Shown here piece after piece: positions 1 to 10,063 of a DNA stretch of 64,000 bases. How positions within the stretch are numbered: position 1 is the first letter of the stretch; every line of letters starts with the position of its first letter. The stretch comes from Falciphora oryzae (Eukaryota > Ascomycota > Sordariomycetes > Magnaporthales > Magnaporthaceae). A program made the translations under genes and the position numbers. Location: the NCBI GenBank assembly GCA_000733355.1, contig JNVV01000015.1:351320-415319 (forward strand), given 5' to 3'. The notes under the pieces were generated by a model that searched no databases, was not told the DNA's origin, and saw nothing but the letters and a program-made list of their open reading frames with translations.

Positions 1-136
1 AATCTGTCAGCCGTCTGCTCTGTGTGTCCCTAGATATTCCAACATGCGGCACGAGGCTGGCCCGCCTCGGACGGGGTCCTGCGGAAGCTCACCTTGGTGA
101 GAAGGTAGTCAGGGAGAACGAGTATCGGTCCGCCAT
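1..136 (-). CDS. PRE8: Proteasome subunit alpha type-2, first exon only (partial)
   Basis: The minus strand from 136 reads MADRYSFSLTTFSP and then the first two bases of a serine-type codon (AG) before a GTGAGC donor at 92-87. This is the very conserved N-terminus of the 20S proteasome alpha-2 subunit, whose next residues in the family are SGKLVQIEY. Exon 1 is 93-136 (44 nt). The intron runs off the left edge of the window: a branch-like GGCTGAC lies at 8-14 (minus strand), so the acceptor should lie just beyond position 1. Alpha-2 is one of seven structural alpha subunits forming the outer ring and gate of the 20S core particle, which degrades ubiquitinated proteins in nucleus and cytosol. 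The gene is divergent from a RING-CH ubiquitin ligase, with 909 bp between start codons. Only 14 full residues are visible, but their identity to the family is strong. Confidence 0.85.
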
Positions 137-1045
137 GGCTGCTGAGGATTGCTGCGTATTGACGGTGTCCGAGGCGACTCTATGAATCTATGCGGCTGCG
201 GAACGGGGTGTGTTGCGCGGGGTGGGCAGGATGCCAGATTCGGGTTGAGGCCGTCAATTCGGGGCGGGCGAAGCTGTTTTGGGTCCGGTCGTCGATTCTC
301 CCAGCTGCAGTCCCCAGCTGCTGTTCTAGGCACCTTGCAGCGCGTCAGCTCTGGGCCGCCTGGAGAGCTCCAGCGTGCATGAGCCATGGCCACCCACCTC
401 AGCTCAAAGCGGGCAACGGTTGGCTGTGTGGCTTGGAAGCGGTGGCTTGAAGTCTGTGGCTGGAGACTGATGGCTCTACACAGTTTTCCAGCGCTTTCAG
501 ATCCCGAGACACTGTGCAAACGTCGCCTCCACCCAAAGAAAAAAAGCCCTTTTTTCCTCCAGGTTGTGCGTTTCCCAGTCGCTGCTAGTCCCCGGCCTCT
601 GCTGGATAATTCAGCTCAGCTTTATTGCCGGATTTAGACAGGAAGACTGCGCTCGCAAGGCGACGTGTTCACCAGGATGTGACCGCGTGCGCCCTTTCTC
701 TCACGCTCTTTGTTCCACTCTCCGTACCAGGCAGGTCTTTCAAATGATTCTGGAGGTAGGTGGTATTTATTATTCCCTTTGCATCCTCGCCAAGCCTTCC
801 CATTCGTTCCTTCTCTTGACAGTTCTCAAACCCGTCAAATATTCCCTTCTCGATCGGTGACCTCGAGTCTTTCGCCTGGGTATACCTGCCACTAGGTGTT
901 CAGAGTCAGTCTACATTTTGTCGCCCGTGTTTATTAACCCGTTTCTGCACTTACCTGCAGTGACACACTTTGCGGTGCAGTGCACGCAAACCCGCATATC
1001 CCGCTTCCTATCATCCTCACACGACCTGCCACCTAGCCGATAAAC
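137..1045. promoter_or_regulatory. Divergent promoter between PRE8 and RING-CH gene
   Basis: These 909 bp separate the start codons of two divergently transcribed genes and must hold both promoters and 5' leaders. No convincing ORF is seen. Short CCTGCCAC words occur near 885 and 1025; their complement GTGGCAGG resembles the yeast proteasome element GGTGGCAAA only in part, so this is at most a hint. CT-rich stretches precede both starts. Confidence 0.6.
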
Positions 1046-2200
1046 ATGGATGAGCCGAGCCCACCCTTCAAATCCGAGCCCTCTTGGTCCTGGGGCGATA
1101 GCATACCCGCCGACTTCAGCGCCAGCACTGGCGCCGAGCCGGCACCCCAGTCGGCATCCGCAGAGGGCCTGCGCTCCCGATCGCATCCGACCCCGCAGCC
1201 CGACCCCGAGCCCGAACCTGAGGCCGAAGCCGAGGCCGAGCCGCAAGCGCAGCAGCAACAAGGACAACAGGAGCAGCAGAGGCAGCGACACTACCGGCCG
1301 CGTCAATGTAGGATCTGTTTGGAATCTGTGCCGCCGACCCTGGACACGGCCGAAGGTGGACTCTTCAGCACGCGGCCCCGTGTCCGGTACATATCCGAGG
1401 ATCCGGAGCTGGGCCGGCTCATGAGCCCTTGTCACTGCAAGGGCTCCCAGCGATATGTCCACGAGGGCTGCCTCCAGGCGTGGCGCCAGGCCGCACCGCT
1501 GTCGGACCGCAATTTCTGGCGCTGCCCGACCTGTGGGTTCCAGTATCGCATGTCTCGCCTACGATGGGCATCGTGGCTGTCCAACAGGTTGACGCGCCTG
1601 GGCTTGACCCTCGTCGTGCTCTTCATGGTCGTGTTCTTGCTCGGATTCGTCGCAGATCCTATCATCAACCTCTACGTCGACCCTTGGGGCTGGCTCTTTG
1701 GGTTCTGGTCCGACGTCGCGGACGACTGGGACGACCTAAGAGTGGAGCTGGAGGACGAGGAATCGTTTGGTTGGTACCTGCACTTCTTCAAGGGTGTTCT
1801 CTCCCTTAGTCTCGTTGGGGCCGTCCAGGCATTCACGACCATGAACCCATTCACCTGGTGGCAGCTCCGCGTAGGCGGCATTGTCGGAGGTGGCGGAAAC
1901 CAACGGGGACGGCGCGGCGGTGGTCGCGATCGGATGGAAAACATTAACCTTGCTATTGTTGTTGTTGGGCTGTTCACAGTCCTCGCTGTAAGTCTTTGAG
2001 CAATGATTCTTCTCGTGACCCGCCACGCTGCACTTACATCCTCGTGGTGGTTTGCTAACACATAAACATAGGCAACCTGGAAGTTGGTCAGTGCCTTGAG
2101 CTCGCGGGCTCTCGAGAAGGTCAGCGAGCAAGTCATGGACATCCAAGGAGATGACGACGATGACGACGATGACGATGACGCCGGTGGTGAAAGAGATTAA
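1046..2200 (+). CDS. RING-CH (MARCH-type) membrane E3 ubiquitin ligase
   Basis: Two exons, 1046-1987 and 2072-2200, joined across an 84-nt GT-AG intron in phase 0, give 356 residues. Residues 1-85 are low-complexity, with Pro/Glu and Gln-rich runs. A RINGv zinc finger follows, with ligands C88, C91, C129, C131, H139, C142, C160 and C163 (C4HC3 spacing, MSPCHCKGS and VHEGCLQAW motifs). Hydrophobic segments at about 183-205, 250-268 and 300-316 look like membrane spans, and the C-terminus ends in a run of Asp encoded by a GAT/GAC repeat. Proteins of this kind transfer ubiquitin from E2 enzymes to membrane proteins, usually in ER or endosomal membranes. The precise membrane and substrate cannot be read from the sequence. 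The start is the first ATG after the leader. It is divergent from a proteasome subunit gene. Confidence 0.85.
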
Positions 2201-3731
2201 CACTGGTATTGGCTTTTCTCCCTCGCTTCCGCATGAAATTCTCTGGAGCATATGGAATCTATACAACTGAAGCGTTACCTTCTGATGAGTGCCATTCCCC
2301 ATTCCCCTGCCATTGAATTGACGCAGCAAGCACTGCACACTCTTAAGTTGCCTCGAGCCAGCTCTCCCATGGTGCGTCGACTAGTCTGTGTGCAGAGATG
2401 GATACCTCGCCGTCCCTTTGAGGCCGAGCGTCTTGCTTCGGTCTCGTTTTGGGCACGACGAGAGGTCAGCCTCGCTGTCAAATGCTGCTGTTTCCTTCCT
2501 GGAAATGGCAGCGCGACCTCTACATCACTCTTCAGAACTCTTCCCTGTTCTTCTTTGTGAAGGTGTGGTTCAGAGCGGGACGTTGATACAACTGCAACCC
2601 TTTAAGCTTGTTTGGAGCGAAAGCCTGTCCTTGACGCCTTGATGTCATGCATTTTCGGGACGGTTTATGCCACACCTTATTTCTCGGGTAGACTAGAAGC
2701 AGCAGTATGCTAAACCGGCCTTTTTATACCTTGTTGCCGGATCTGGCTGAGATGGCGCCGCATCGCAGCCATCACACGTGGCTTTGTCACGAGTGCTCGT
2801 TCACCGACGTGCGTTTTGGCCGCGCTGCGCCATCCAATTGGGTCGGCGAGAACCGCTCAGGCCTGGTGCCATGCAGGGGTTATTAGATAATGGAATAGGG
2901 GGAGGGGCGCCCTGTGAACGGTTCGCCCTTCGATGTGCGATCGATTTGATAATGGAGAAGACCAGATTGACCTCCTGAAACGACCCTACCTCGATGGCCT
3001 TTTCATTAGCAACATTATGGGCGTTTGATCTGCTCCACCGGTGCTTTGGACACGGCAAATTATCCCAGACAATGCTTCTTTCTTGACAAGCTGGGCACCC
3101 AATTTTTTTTCTGCTGCTTGCTTTCGACAGGGTATCTTACAATAGGTGTCAGGTACCTACAGTTGCTGCACCCAAGACGGCCGGACCCGTTTTCAACATC
3201 AAATTTCTGCCCGTCGCAACTGCTGCTTGTAACGAGGCACAAGCACACGATTCCACGTCTCAACGACTCTTGCTCCACGCTCGTTATCTTTTTTTTTCTT
3301 CTGTCCCCATTCCCCAGCCTCCCTCACGACTCACCGAAGCCGTCGACTTTCCTAGCACATTCTATATCGACACGGAGACGACAGGTTGCAGCGCCATTGG
3401 GATCTTTGCGACAAGGGAAAGGAGAAATTTGAGGCCGCGAAACCGCAACCCGAAGTCCAAACCACGACGACCAAAGGAGGAGCGCCCGATCTGGAGTACC
3501 TTCCTGGCCCACCTCTTGGGCTCTACTCCTTTGTCGATCGAACGCCGGCGAAGCTTCGACAGGAGAGCTGGGCCTAGCCAGGCGTCGGCCGTAGCCCTGC
3601 GGTCAACCGATTGAAACGACACCTTCCCGTTGCGCGCGCGTCGCTACTTCCGTCCCTTCCCCGACACGTATCAGTACGACAGGAGCACCTAAGCAAGGGG
3701 GGAGAAGGGCAGGAAGAAGAAGAAAAAAAAA
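2201..3731. other. Intergenic: RING-CH 3' end and mannosyltransferase leader
   Basis: No supportable gene. A CCAAT word lies near 2834. From about 3240 to 3730 the sequence is CT-rich and then A-rich immediately before the ATG (3722-3731), as in fungal 5' leaders, so most of the right half is probably promoter and 5' UTR of the mannosyltransferase. Confidence 0.5.
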
Positions 3732-4934
3732 ATGCATCTACCATACCCGTCCAGAAAGGACTCCAACGCCGCGCGGTACGCGCCGGCGCGGCGGGGGCCC
3801 GGTTCAGGTGCGGCGCGGTTCGTGCCGCCGATACTGCGGAGGATGCGGCTGCGGGGTGGCGCCGTGCTCGTGGCGCTCGTGCTGGGCGTCCTGTACGTCG
3901 GGTCGCTGCTGCGCGGTGGGAGGACTGGCGCGGGGAGCCGAGCAAGCTACACGGAGCACGTCCCGACGGGGAACCCGCCCGCCGTCATCGTGACGGTGCT
4001 CGAGGACGGCGGCGGCAAGTTCAGCAAGGCGTACCTGCAGAACGTCAAGGACAACAGGATATTATACGCCAAGAAGCACGGTATGTTTTCTTCTCTTGTT
4101 CGTTTTATATGTGCCTACCGACAGCCTACACCGCTGTTCGGCATGTCTGTTCTATACATGTCTAGGCGAGCGCACAAGACTAACCCGTGCTCGGCGCCAC
4201 CCAACAGGCTACGAGACCTTCTTCCCCACCGTGTCCGAGTACGACCTCGGCGGGTCGCCCGCGTCGTGGGCCAAGGTGGTGGCGATGCGGCACGCGCTGT
4301 CCAAGTTCCCGGACGCGAGCTTCGTCTGGTTCCTGGACCAGGACTCGCTCATCATGGCGGGCGACATCGGCATCGACACGACGCTCATGGAGCCCACGTC
4401 GCTCGACAAGGTCATGATCAAGGACCACCCGGTCGTGCCGCCCGACAGCATCATCAAGACCTTCGCGCACCTCAAGCCCCGCGACGTCGACCTGGTGCTC
4501 ACCCAGGACAAGGAGGGCCTGAGCGTTGGCAGCTTCCTCATGCGCAACGGCGAGTGGGCCCGCTTCTTCCTCGAGACCTGGTTCGACCCGATATACCGGA
4601 GCTACAACTTCCAGAAGGCCGAGGCGCACGCGCTGGTAAGTTATCTTACTTGGAATATTCCTTTTCCGGGTTGCTCTCGCGCGGATCATGGCTAACGTCG
4701 CATCTTGCTCGACAGGAACACATCGTCCAGTGGCACCCCACGATCCTCTCAAGGCTGGCCGTCGTGCCCCAGCGGTACATCAACGCCTACAGCAGCAGCG
4801 GCGACGCCGACGCCGAGTACAAGCCCGGCGACATCGCCGTGCGCTTCAACACGTGCATGAAGACGGGCCCGGCGGCCTGTGAGGCCGAGGCGGACAAGTA
4901 CAACAAGCAGTGGCGCAGCAACTTCAAGTCATGA
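3732..4934 (+). CDS. GT34 alpha-1,6-mannosyltransferase (MNN10/MNN11 type)
   Basis: Three exons, 3732-4080, 4208-4635 and 4716-4934 (introns 127 and 80 nt), encode 331 residues. The N-terminus is basic, followed by one hydrophobic segment at about 43-60, which gives the type II topology of Golgi glycosyltransferases. The lumenal domain carries the GT34 features: an ILYAKKHGYETFFPT stretch, ASWAKVVAMRHAL, and the metal/nucleotide-sugar motif FLDQDSL (D160, D162), with a QWHP-containing C-terminal part. The family adds alpha-1,6-linked mannose to the N-glycan outer chain backbone from GDP-mannose, in yeast within the mannan polymerase II complex. Its length is somewhat short but typical of MNN10-like filamentous fungal members. 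Which yeast paralogue (MNN10 or MNN11) it matches cannot be settled without alignment. Confidence 0.9.
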   Translation: MHLPYPSRKDSNAARYAPARRGPGSGAARFVPPILRRMRLRGGAVLVALVLGVLYVGSLLRGGRTGAGSRASYTEHVPTGNPPAVIVTVLEDGGGKFSKAYLQNVKDNRILYAKKHGMFSSLVRFICAYRQPTPLFGMSVLYMSRRAHKTNPCSAPPNRLRDLLPHRVRVRPRRVARVVGQGGGDAARAVQVPGRELRLVPGPGLAHHGGRHRHRHDAHGAHVARQGHDQGPPGRAARQHHQDLRAPQAPRRRPGAHPGQGGPERWQLPHAQRRVGPLLPRDLVRPDIPELQLPEGRGARAGKLSYLEYSFSGLLSRGSWLTSHLARQEHIVQWHPTILSRLAVVPQRYINAYSSSGDADAEYKPGDIAVRFNTCMKTGPAACEAEADKYNKQWRSNFKS

Positions 4935-5464
4935 GAGGGATGGGAAAACCAAGACTTAATGTAATGAACAAGGAAGATCCAAAGGCCGGTGGTGTGGGTG
5001 GCGGGGGCTATATCTTTGATATCTTATTTTGTTCTCACTGCATTTTTTTCTTCCTTTTTTTTTTCTTTTTCTTTTCGTTCCTATATTTCACCTACTTATT
5101 TTTGGCACTTTTTGGACTCTTGTGTTACTCATGTTGCCAAGCGTCAAAATCATGGACGTCTTTTTTCGTCTTCTTCTGTTTTATCCCCTCCACTTCATCC
5201 GATTTCAATACACACACAAGTACCTTTTTACACATGCCGTATGAAAGATCATGTATGCAGTGACCAAAATTCTCAAAAACACGCAGTCAGACGCTCTGCT
5301 GACTTCACTTACGGGTTCTGTACCCAGATCCCGGCAGCTTGGATGGTAGGAAAGGCACCAGGCCGAGGCCTCCGTCTGATGGTGGCGGGTGGCACAGCGG
5401 CTACTTTGCTGCGGCCTGAGCCTCACCGCGCGGCTCTGTGAGTCCATGGCCACGGGTAGGCAAC

Positions 5465-5590
5465 CTAAGTCATGCGGGGGGCCACGTTCCAGATGTACAT
5501 GGGGTTGAGTCGGTATCCGTCGAGGCCGCCCGCGCGCGAGACGCTGCACAAGTCCCGTGCATCCAGCGGGCCGGCCACCAGGCAGCATGA
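5465..5590 (-). pseudogene. Coding-like 3' exon fragment, parent gene not found
   Basis: Read on the minus strand, codons ending in a TAG at 5467-5465 give a C-terminus that includes GGLDGYRLNPMYIWNVAPRM. Nearly all Tyr, Asn, Asp, Ile and Ala codons here end in C or G, matching the real genes of this window and unlike the surrounding DNA. A possible acceptor (TGCAG) sits just upstream, which would make the exon 5465-5543. Further upstream (5600-6270, minus) I find no matching coding sequence, only an A/T run and non-coding-like codons. It is either the last exon of a gene whose other exons are unrecognised or a remnant left by rearrangement. The product is unknown. Confidence 0.3.
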
Positions 5591-6290
5591 CGGAGCAATC
5601 AAAGAAAAAAAAAATAGACAGAGGAGGGCGCGTATCGAGCGAGGTCTAGGACTCTACGTGAGCGAAAGAAACCCAAGGGCCTCCCGGCGACCCAAACGAT
5701 GGCATTGATGTGTCCTACTAAGCACCCTGCAGGTGTTGTTTGTATGCAAAATTGTGGCGTATTTTGGTCGGGGAATTGTTCAAGTTCAAGGCCGGGGTGT
5801 GGAGTCCCCACTGCCGCCCGCGTGGCGATAGAAGGGGGCTCCATTGATGTCGAGAGATGCCCGGCGGGCACACTCGCGCCAGGCACTTAGAGAGTAAGCA
5901 GCGACTTCGGTTCGAACATGATGCACGGCACGCGACGGAGACGGAGGCAGGTCGACATTCAAGACGAGGAATAAGGCAAAAAGGTCACGATCATGGTAAT
6001 GCGCGAGCTAGTTATAGCCAAAAACAAATCATGTATTGGTGTCCAAGTTAAAACTATCTATGGCATATCCTCCAGTTCAAGAAGTGAATCACAACAAGTC
6101 AGCCGTCTTCTTCCTCCCACCGGCCGGGATCGGCTTTGGCAGGACGTCACCCGCTTCCGCTCAAACCCCGTTTCCGGCCTTTTGATGAACTTGGTCAGGA
6201 CGTCTCCCGCCCAAGTCCAAATACCGGCTATCCCTCCCAAGGTATCCTTAGAAACAAAAAGCAAACGCGGAAACATGGAAGAGAAACTGA

Positions 6291-6388
6291 AAAGCAGAAA
6301 TAGGAAAGCAGAAATAGGAAAGCAGAAATAGGAAAGCAGAAATAGGAAAGCAGAAATAGGAAAGCAGAAATAGGAAAGCAGAAATAGG
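6291..6388. repeat. 14-bp tandem repeat, seven perfect copies
   Basis: The unit AAAGCAGAAATAGG is repeated seven times without a mismatch from 6291 to 6388, followed by decayed half-copies (GAAAGTAGAGCAGAAACAAG). It is a purine-rich minisatellite in the convergent intergenic region. Confidence 0.97.
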
Positions 6389-6707
6389 AGATCGGAAAGT
6401 AGAGCAGAAACAAGTAGAACAGAAACGAAAAGTAGCAACCGTCTATCCCACGCAAGCCGAACACGACGGGCGCATGTAAACGCCCATCCATCTATGCCAA
6501 ACAAAAAGGGATATTAGTACAAGGGACACGTGGACGCCGACACCTCCTACGTATTCCAAGTGACCACGCCACTTGGCGGCGCACCGGGAACACGTCGGAG
6601 AGTCGGGATACTTGGACAAAGATCCACGTGGAGCTCGCGCTAGCTCTTTAACGTTCGAAAAGACACGCGTTGTGGGGTGATGACAAATCAGCTAGAGTTA
6701 GGCAGAC

Positions 6708-7247
6708 TTAGAGCTCGTAGCGCACGTCAAAGACGTCGCGCTCGCGGCGCGGGCGGGACCGGCGGATCTCCCAGTCGACCTCGCGGTCGTACTCGCGGCC
6801 GCCGTAGCAGTCGAGGCGCTCGCGCTCAAAGTCGCGCAGGCGGCGGAACCAGCGCGTTCCGTTCTCGTTGACGCCGCGGTCGCGGGCCTCGCGGAGGCGG
6901 GCGCGCTCGACGTCGCGGTCCCGGTCGCGGCTGCTGGGACGGGTTGTGTAGTAGCGCGTGATGGTTGTGGTGGGTCTGCGGTAGTCGTCGTCGTCGTCAT
7001 CGTCGGCGCAGCGGACGAGAGCGTCGTCGTCGTTGTTGTGGCTGTTGCGCCGGATCCGGAGACGACAGGGGCTCCGGGAGCGGCGGACGACGGCGGGGTC
7101 GTCGTCGAAGCGGACGCGGCGCAGCAGGCGCACGGCGTCCTCCTCGCGCTCGCGAACGCGCTGGCGGGCGTCGCAGTCGGAGCACTGGGTGCCGAAGGAG
7201 GCGCGGATCTTGATGCCGCAGCTCGGGCAGATTCTGAGACCGAACAT
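6708..7247 (-). CDS. Small zinc-ribbon-like protein with Arg/Asp-rich tail, function unknown
   Basis: A single-exon minus-strand ORF of 179 residues with an ATG at 7247. The N-terminus has C7-x2-C10-x11-C22-x2-C25 (ICPSC and QCSDC), spacing that suits one zinc site of ribbon or treble-clef type. The rest is highly charged and low-complexity: an Arg-rich segment, an Asp run near 80-90, an RDRDRD stretch and a C-terminal region with aromatic residues (RWFRRLRDFERERLDCYGG). No enzyme motif is visible. Codon use is strongly GC-ending and the gene is preceded by its own 5' region (7248 onwards), so I think it is expressed, but I do not recognise the family. The Arg/Asp composition could mean RNA or protein binding; that is inference only. 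Confidence 0.6.
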   Translation of the reverse strand: MFGLRICPSCGIKIRASFGTQCSDCDARQRVREREEDAVRLLRRVRFDDDPAVVRRSRSPCRLRIRRNSHNNDDDALVRCADDDDDDDYRRPTTTITRYYTTRPSSRDRDRDVERARLREARDRGVNENGTRWFRRLRDFERERLDCYGGREYDREVDWEIRRSRPRRERDVFDVRYEL

Positions 7248-10063
7248 TGTCCTTGCTTGTTCGGGAACCGAGGTGTTGTCAGAGTGGAAGCGGAGCGGAG
7301 GATGAACCGCGAGATAGTCCGTACCGGTTGAAGTTGTTCGAAAGGTTGATAGTTGATGTGGTATGTGGTGCGTGGTTTGGTTGGAGGCTTGTTTGTGGTA
7401 GCTGGGGGATTTCCCAAGGTATTTGGATGAGATTGCTTTGGTGGTTCGTGGACAAGTGGTAGTTGTGTTTGTTTGGAGCTTTGTGAAAGCTGGGGTTGGC
7501 TGAGGATGTGTAGCAGCCGATGTGTTTTACAAGATTTGTAGGTTGGTTGAGAGAGGGTGGTAGATGAGTGGTGGCGGTGGTGAGAACAAGATTAAGATCT
7601 GGGGAGCAAGGCGACGACTTCTTTTATATTCGTCAGGCGGCTCTGGCCTTGGTACAGCAGACGGTATACATTAGGTGTTGGTGCAGTGCCAGTCACTCGG
7701 TCAGCCTGGTCTGCGACTTGAAGACCGAACTCGAGGGCACCAAACACTGAGGAGGGAACTGGGAGGAAAGGCTGAGCGAGATAGAGGCTGAGCGGGTACC
7801 AAACGGCCATGCGACCTGGTCGGCCTCTTTTCCCCTCGCCAACAGATACATCGTGTGACGGCGGTAGGACTGTCTGGCCTCGAGCGGCCTATCATTGACT
7901 CATGTGGAGAGTCCTTTTGACATCATGGGATAGGGTTTCCCCATACGCGGCCCAGAAGAGTCCCTCAACGCTGTAGAAGGGCGGGCGGCTACACAGCTGA
8001 CCTGCTTTATTCGACATTGCTCCGTCTATCAAGGTACCTTCGACGTTGGCCGAGCCCCTGAGTGGCTTAGCCGCTGGCTGCATGTCTATTGGTCCACACA
8101 GACGCCAAAGAGCGACCAAGAGGCGACCCAAAGAGATCGAGACCCAAACAGGAGACCTAAGAAAATTCTTAAACACACTCCCGAGAAGTCTCAGCGAAAT
8201 TCGTAAGGAGATTTGCAGGTAGATGTGCCAAGAAAGGGGGATAATAATCCGCGCAAAAGGATGGGAGAAAGGCAGGAGAACCTGAACTATCAGAAGCTGA
8301 CGCCAGCCGCAGTAAGCATAGCCACTTATGCATGGTGGGAACATTGAAGAAGCAGGCTGCCACGAATGAGGCAGCCTGTCCTGTCCTCAACCGTGGGTGG
8401 TGTCTTCTCTTTGTGTTGGAAGGGCTGGACCTGCCCACTATGCCAAATAATATTGATGACGGCTACCAAAATCCAGACACAGGGGTGTCCACGCTGCGCC
8501 GAAGGATCACTACACCGGCACTTGAAGGAGTATAACCCCAGTCCAACAGATATTGGCATGAAAAAAGGGTTATGACATGGCGACAGTAGCCACAGGTGAT
8601 GGTGGCAGCGACAGGCCATGTGATAGTTGAGAATGCCGATGACTGCAAACCCAACAACGGAAGGGCCGGAAGACATCAGGGGAAAGGGTGGTGGGAGTAG
8701 CCGGCTAAGACTAGCTGGCCAAGCCCTCGTCGTCCTGGCGGGAGACTAGTGGGGGTGTGGCCTGGTATTCTCGTGATCGGAGATTCTCGTCGGTGTGTGA
8801 TCCTGCGTCTAACGCAAGTGACCGAGGATTCTGCTCAGGAGGGATCCAATGGAAAATGTTCCCATCAGGACGGACCGATGCGTCCTACCGCCCGGGTCGT
8901 CATCGAGAGCCAACACAGCCTGGCGCGCCCTCTTCCCTCTCAGGGAAGGCACACCGAACCATGGACATGGACGATGCTGCCCCGGTGGCATGGGTTGGGT
9001 TTGTAAATAGGGAAGTCTCCGAGGAGCCACCTTGGCCGTGGTGGCGTTCGCCCAGCGGGCGCGTGCGCGTTTCAGGTATCGTGTGGATATCTCGACGATT
9101 CGACGACTCAACACAGAGCGTTGGTGGACACCTGAAAAGGAGATGGAGGTGAGGTGGCCCGGGCCATGCGCGGCCTTCGAGGTGGGCCCCAACGGGCGGG
9201 CTTTTTTCGAGGAGACCGTTGATCACGTGCGACTTGCAGTCTGCCCTCAAAGAGGTTCCAGCGCTCTGGGACCGTAAGCGCCGGGCAGTGCTGGCTGCCA
9301 GCCGGCGCGAATATTCTGCGGCGGCCGTGTGTATTGACAGCGTCGTCGTCGACTCCCACATGGATCAACAGACTGGCCGACGGAAATTTGCCGACTTCGC
9401 CGTTGCGTGTTTCGGCCGGCGAAGCAAGCCAACCCCCGCCACGCCGATGCATGCGGGCTAGCCATGCATGTTTTTGTTTTTGTTTTTTTCTCCGTCCAAT
9501 AGGGCCCCTAAAGGAGGAACATACGTAATAGGCTGCCCCGCGCAGCTCTGGGATTCGGTCGCGGCGATGGGTTATGGAGGGCAATACGGAGGAGGGATCG
9601 CGCATGCCGAGGTTTGCAGACGAAATATGTGCCGATAGCAAGGTGGGACCCCCATATTCTCAACCCAGGCGATCGGGTTGCCCCTGTTCTTTCGGGGTCC
9701 GCAAGCCATCGTACAGCGTAAAGAGGCGAGGGTGGGGAAGATTGCGCAAAGAAGGCCCTGGGCGTATCGCGTACCGCGTAATTTGGCGCAACTGCCCGGA
9801 CAGCGGGCATGGAAACAAAGCGGACGGCAACGCTGCGCTGAATGATAAAACGACCGAGCTGCTGCTGTCAGGAGCCTCGACATCGCCGACAGGAAAGAAG
9901 TTGCTATCGCACAGTCTGCCGCTGCTGAACTTCTGGTCTTCATTTGCAGTAATCCCTCTTCTTAATTCGCGTCGTCTCCCCTTCGTCTCCCAGACTCAGC
10001 AGGCGACTTGCGCCCACGGAACAACAACGTCGCCACCACAAACACCACCAGAGCGTGTCCAAG
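7248..10063. other. Divergent intergenic region, no supportable gene
   Basis: 2.8 kb between the minus-strand zinc-ribbon-like gene and DPL1. ORFs here have no coding character or recognisable motifs. A CCAAT word is near 9496, and the last 150 bp resemble a fungal 5' leader rich in CA/CAA. Both promoters must lie here. Confidence 0.5.

Larger units (their letters stand above)
4935..6707. other. Convergent intergenic region with coding remnant and tandem repeat
   Basis: This lies between the mannosyltransferase (plus) and a zinc-ribbon-like gene (minus). It starts with a T-rich 3' UTR (5035-5100). It contains a short minus-strand coding-like fragment (5465-5590) and a perfect 14-bp tandem array (6291-6388), both listed separately. 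No complete gene is seen. Confidence 0.5.

Noticed and set aside
8961..9140. Possible two-exon small gene (MDMDDAAPVAW start, donor GTAAAT, acceptor TTTCAG)
   Set aside because: The joined product is only about 33 residues, the exon after the acceptor is not coding-like and the donor is weak.
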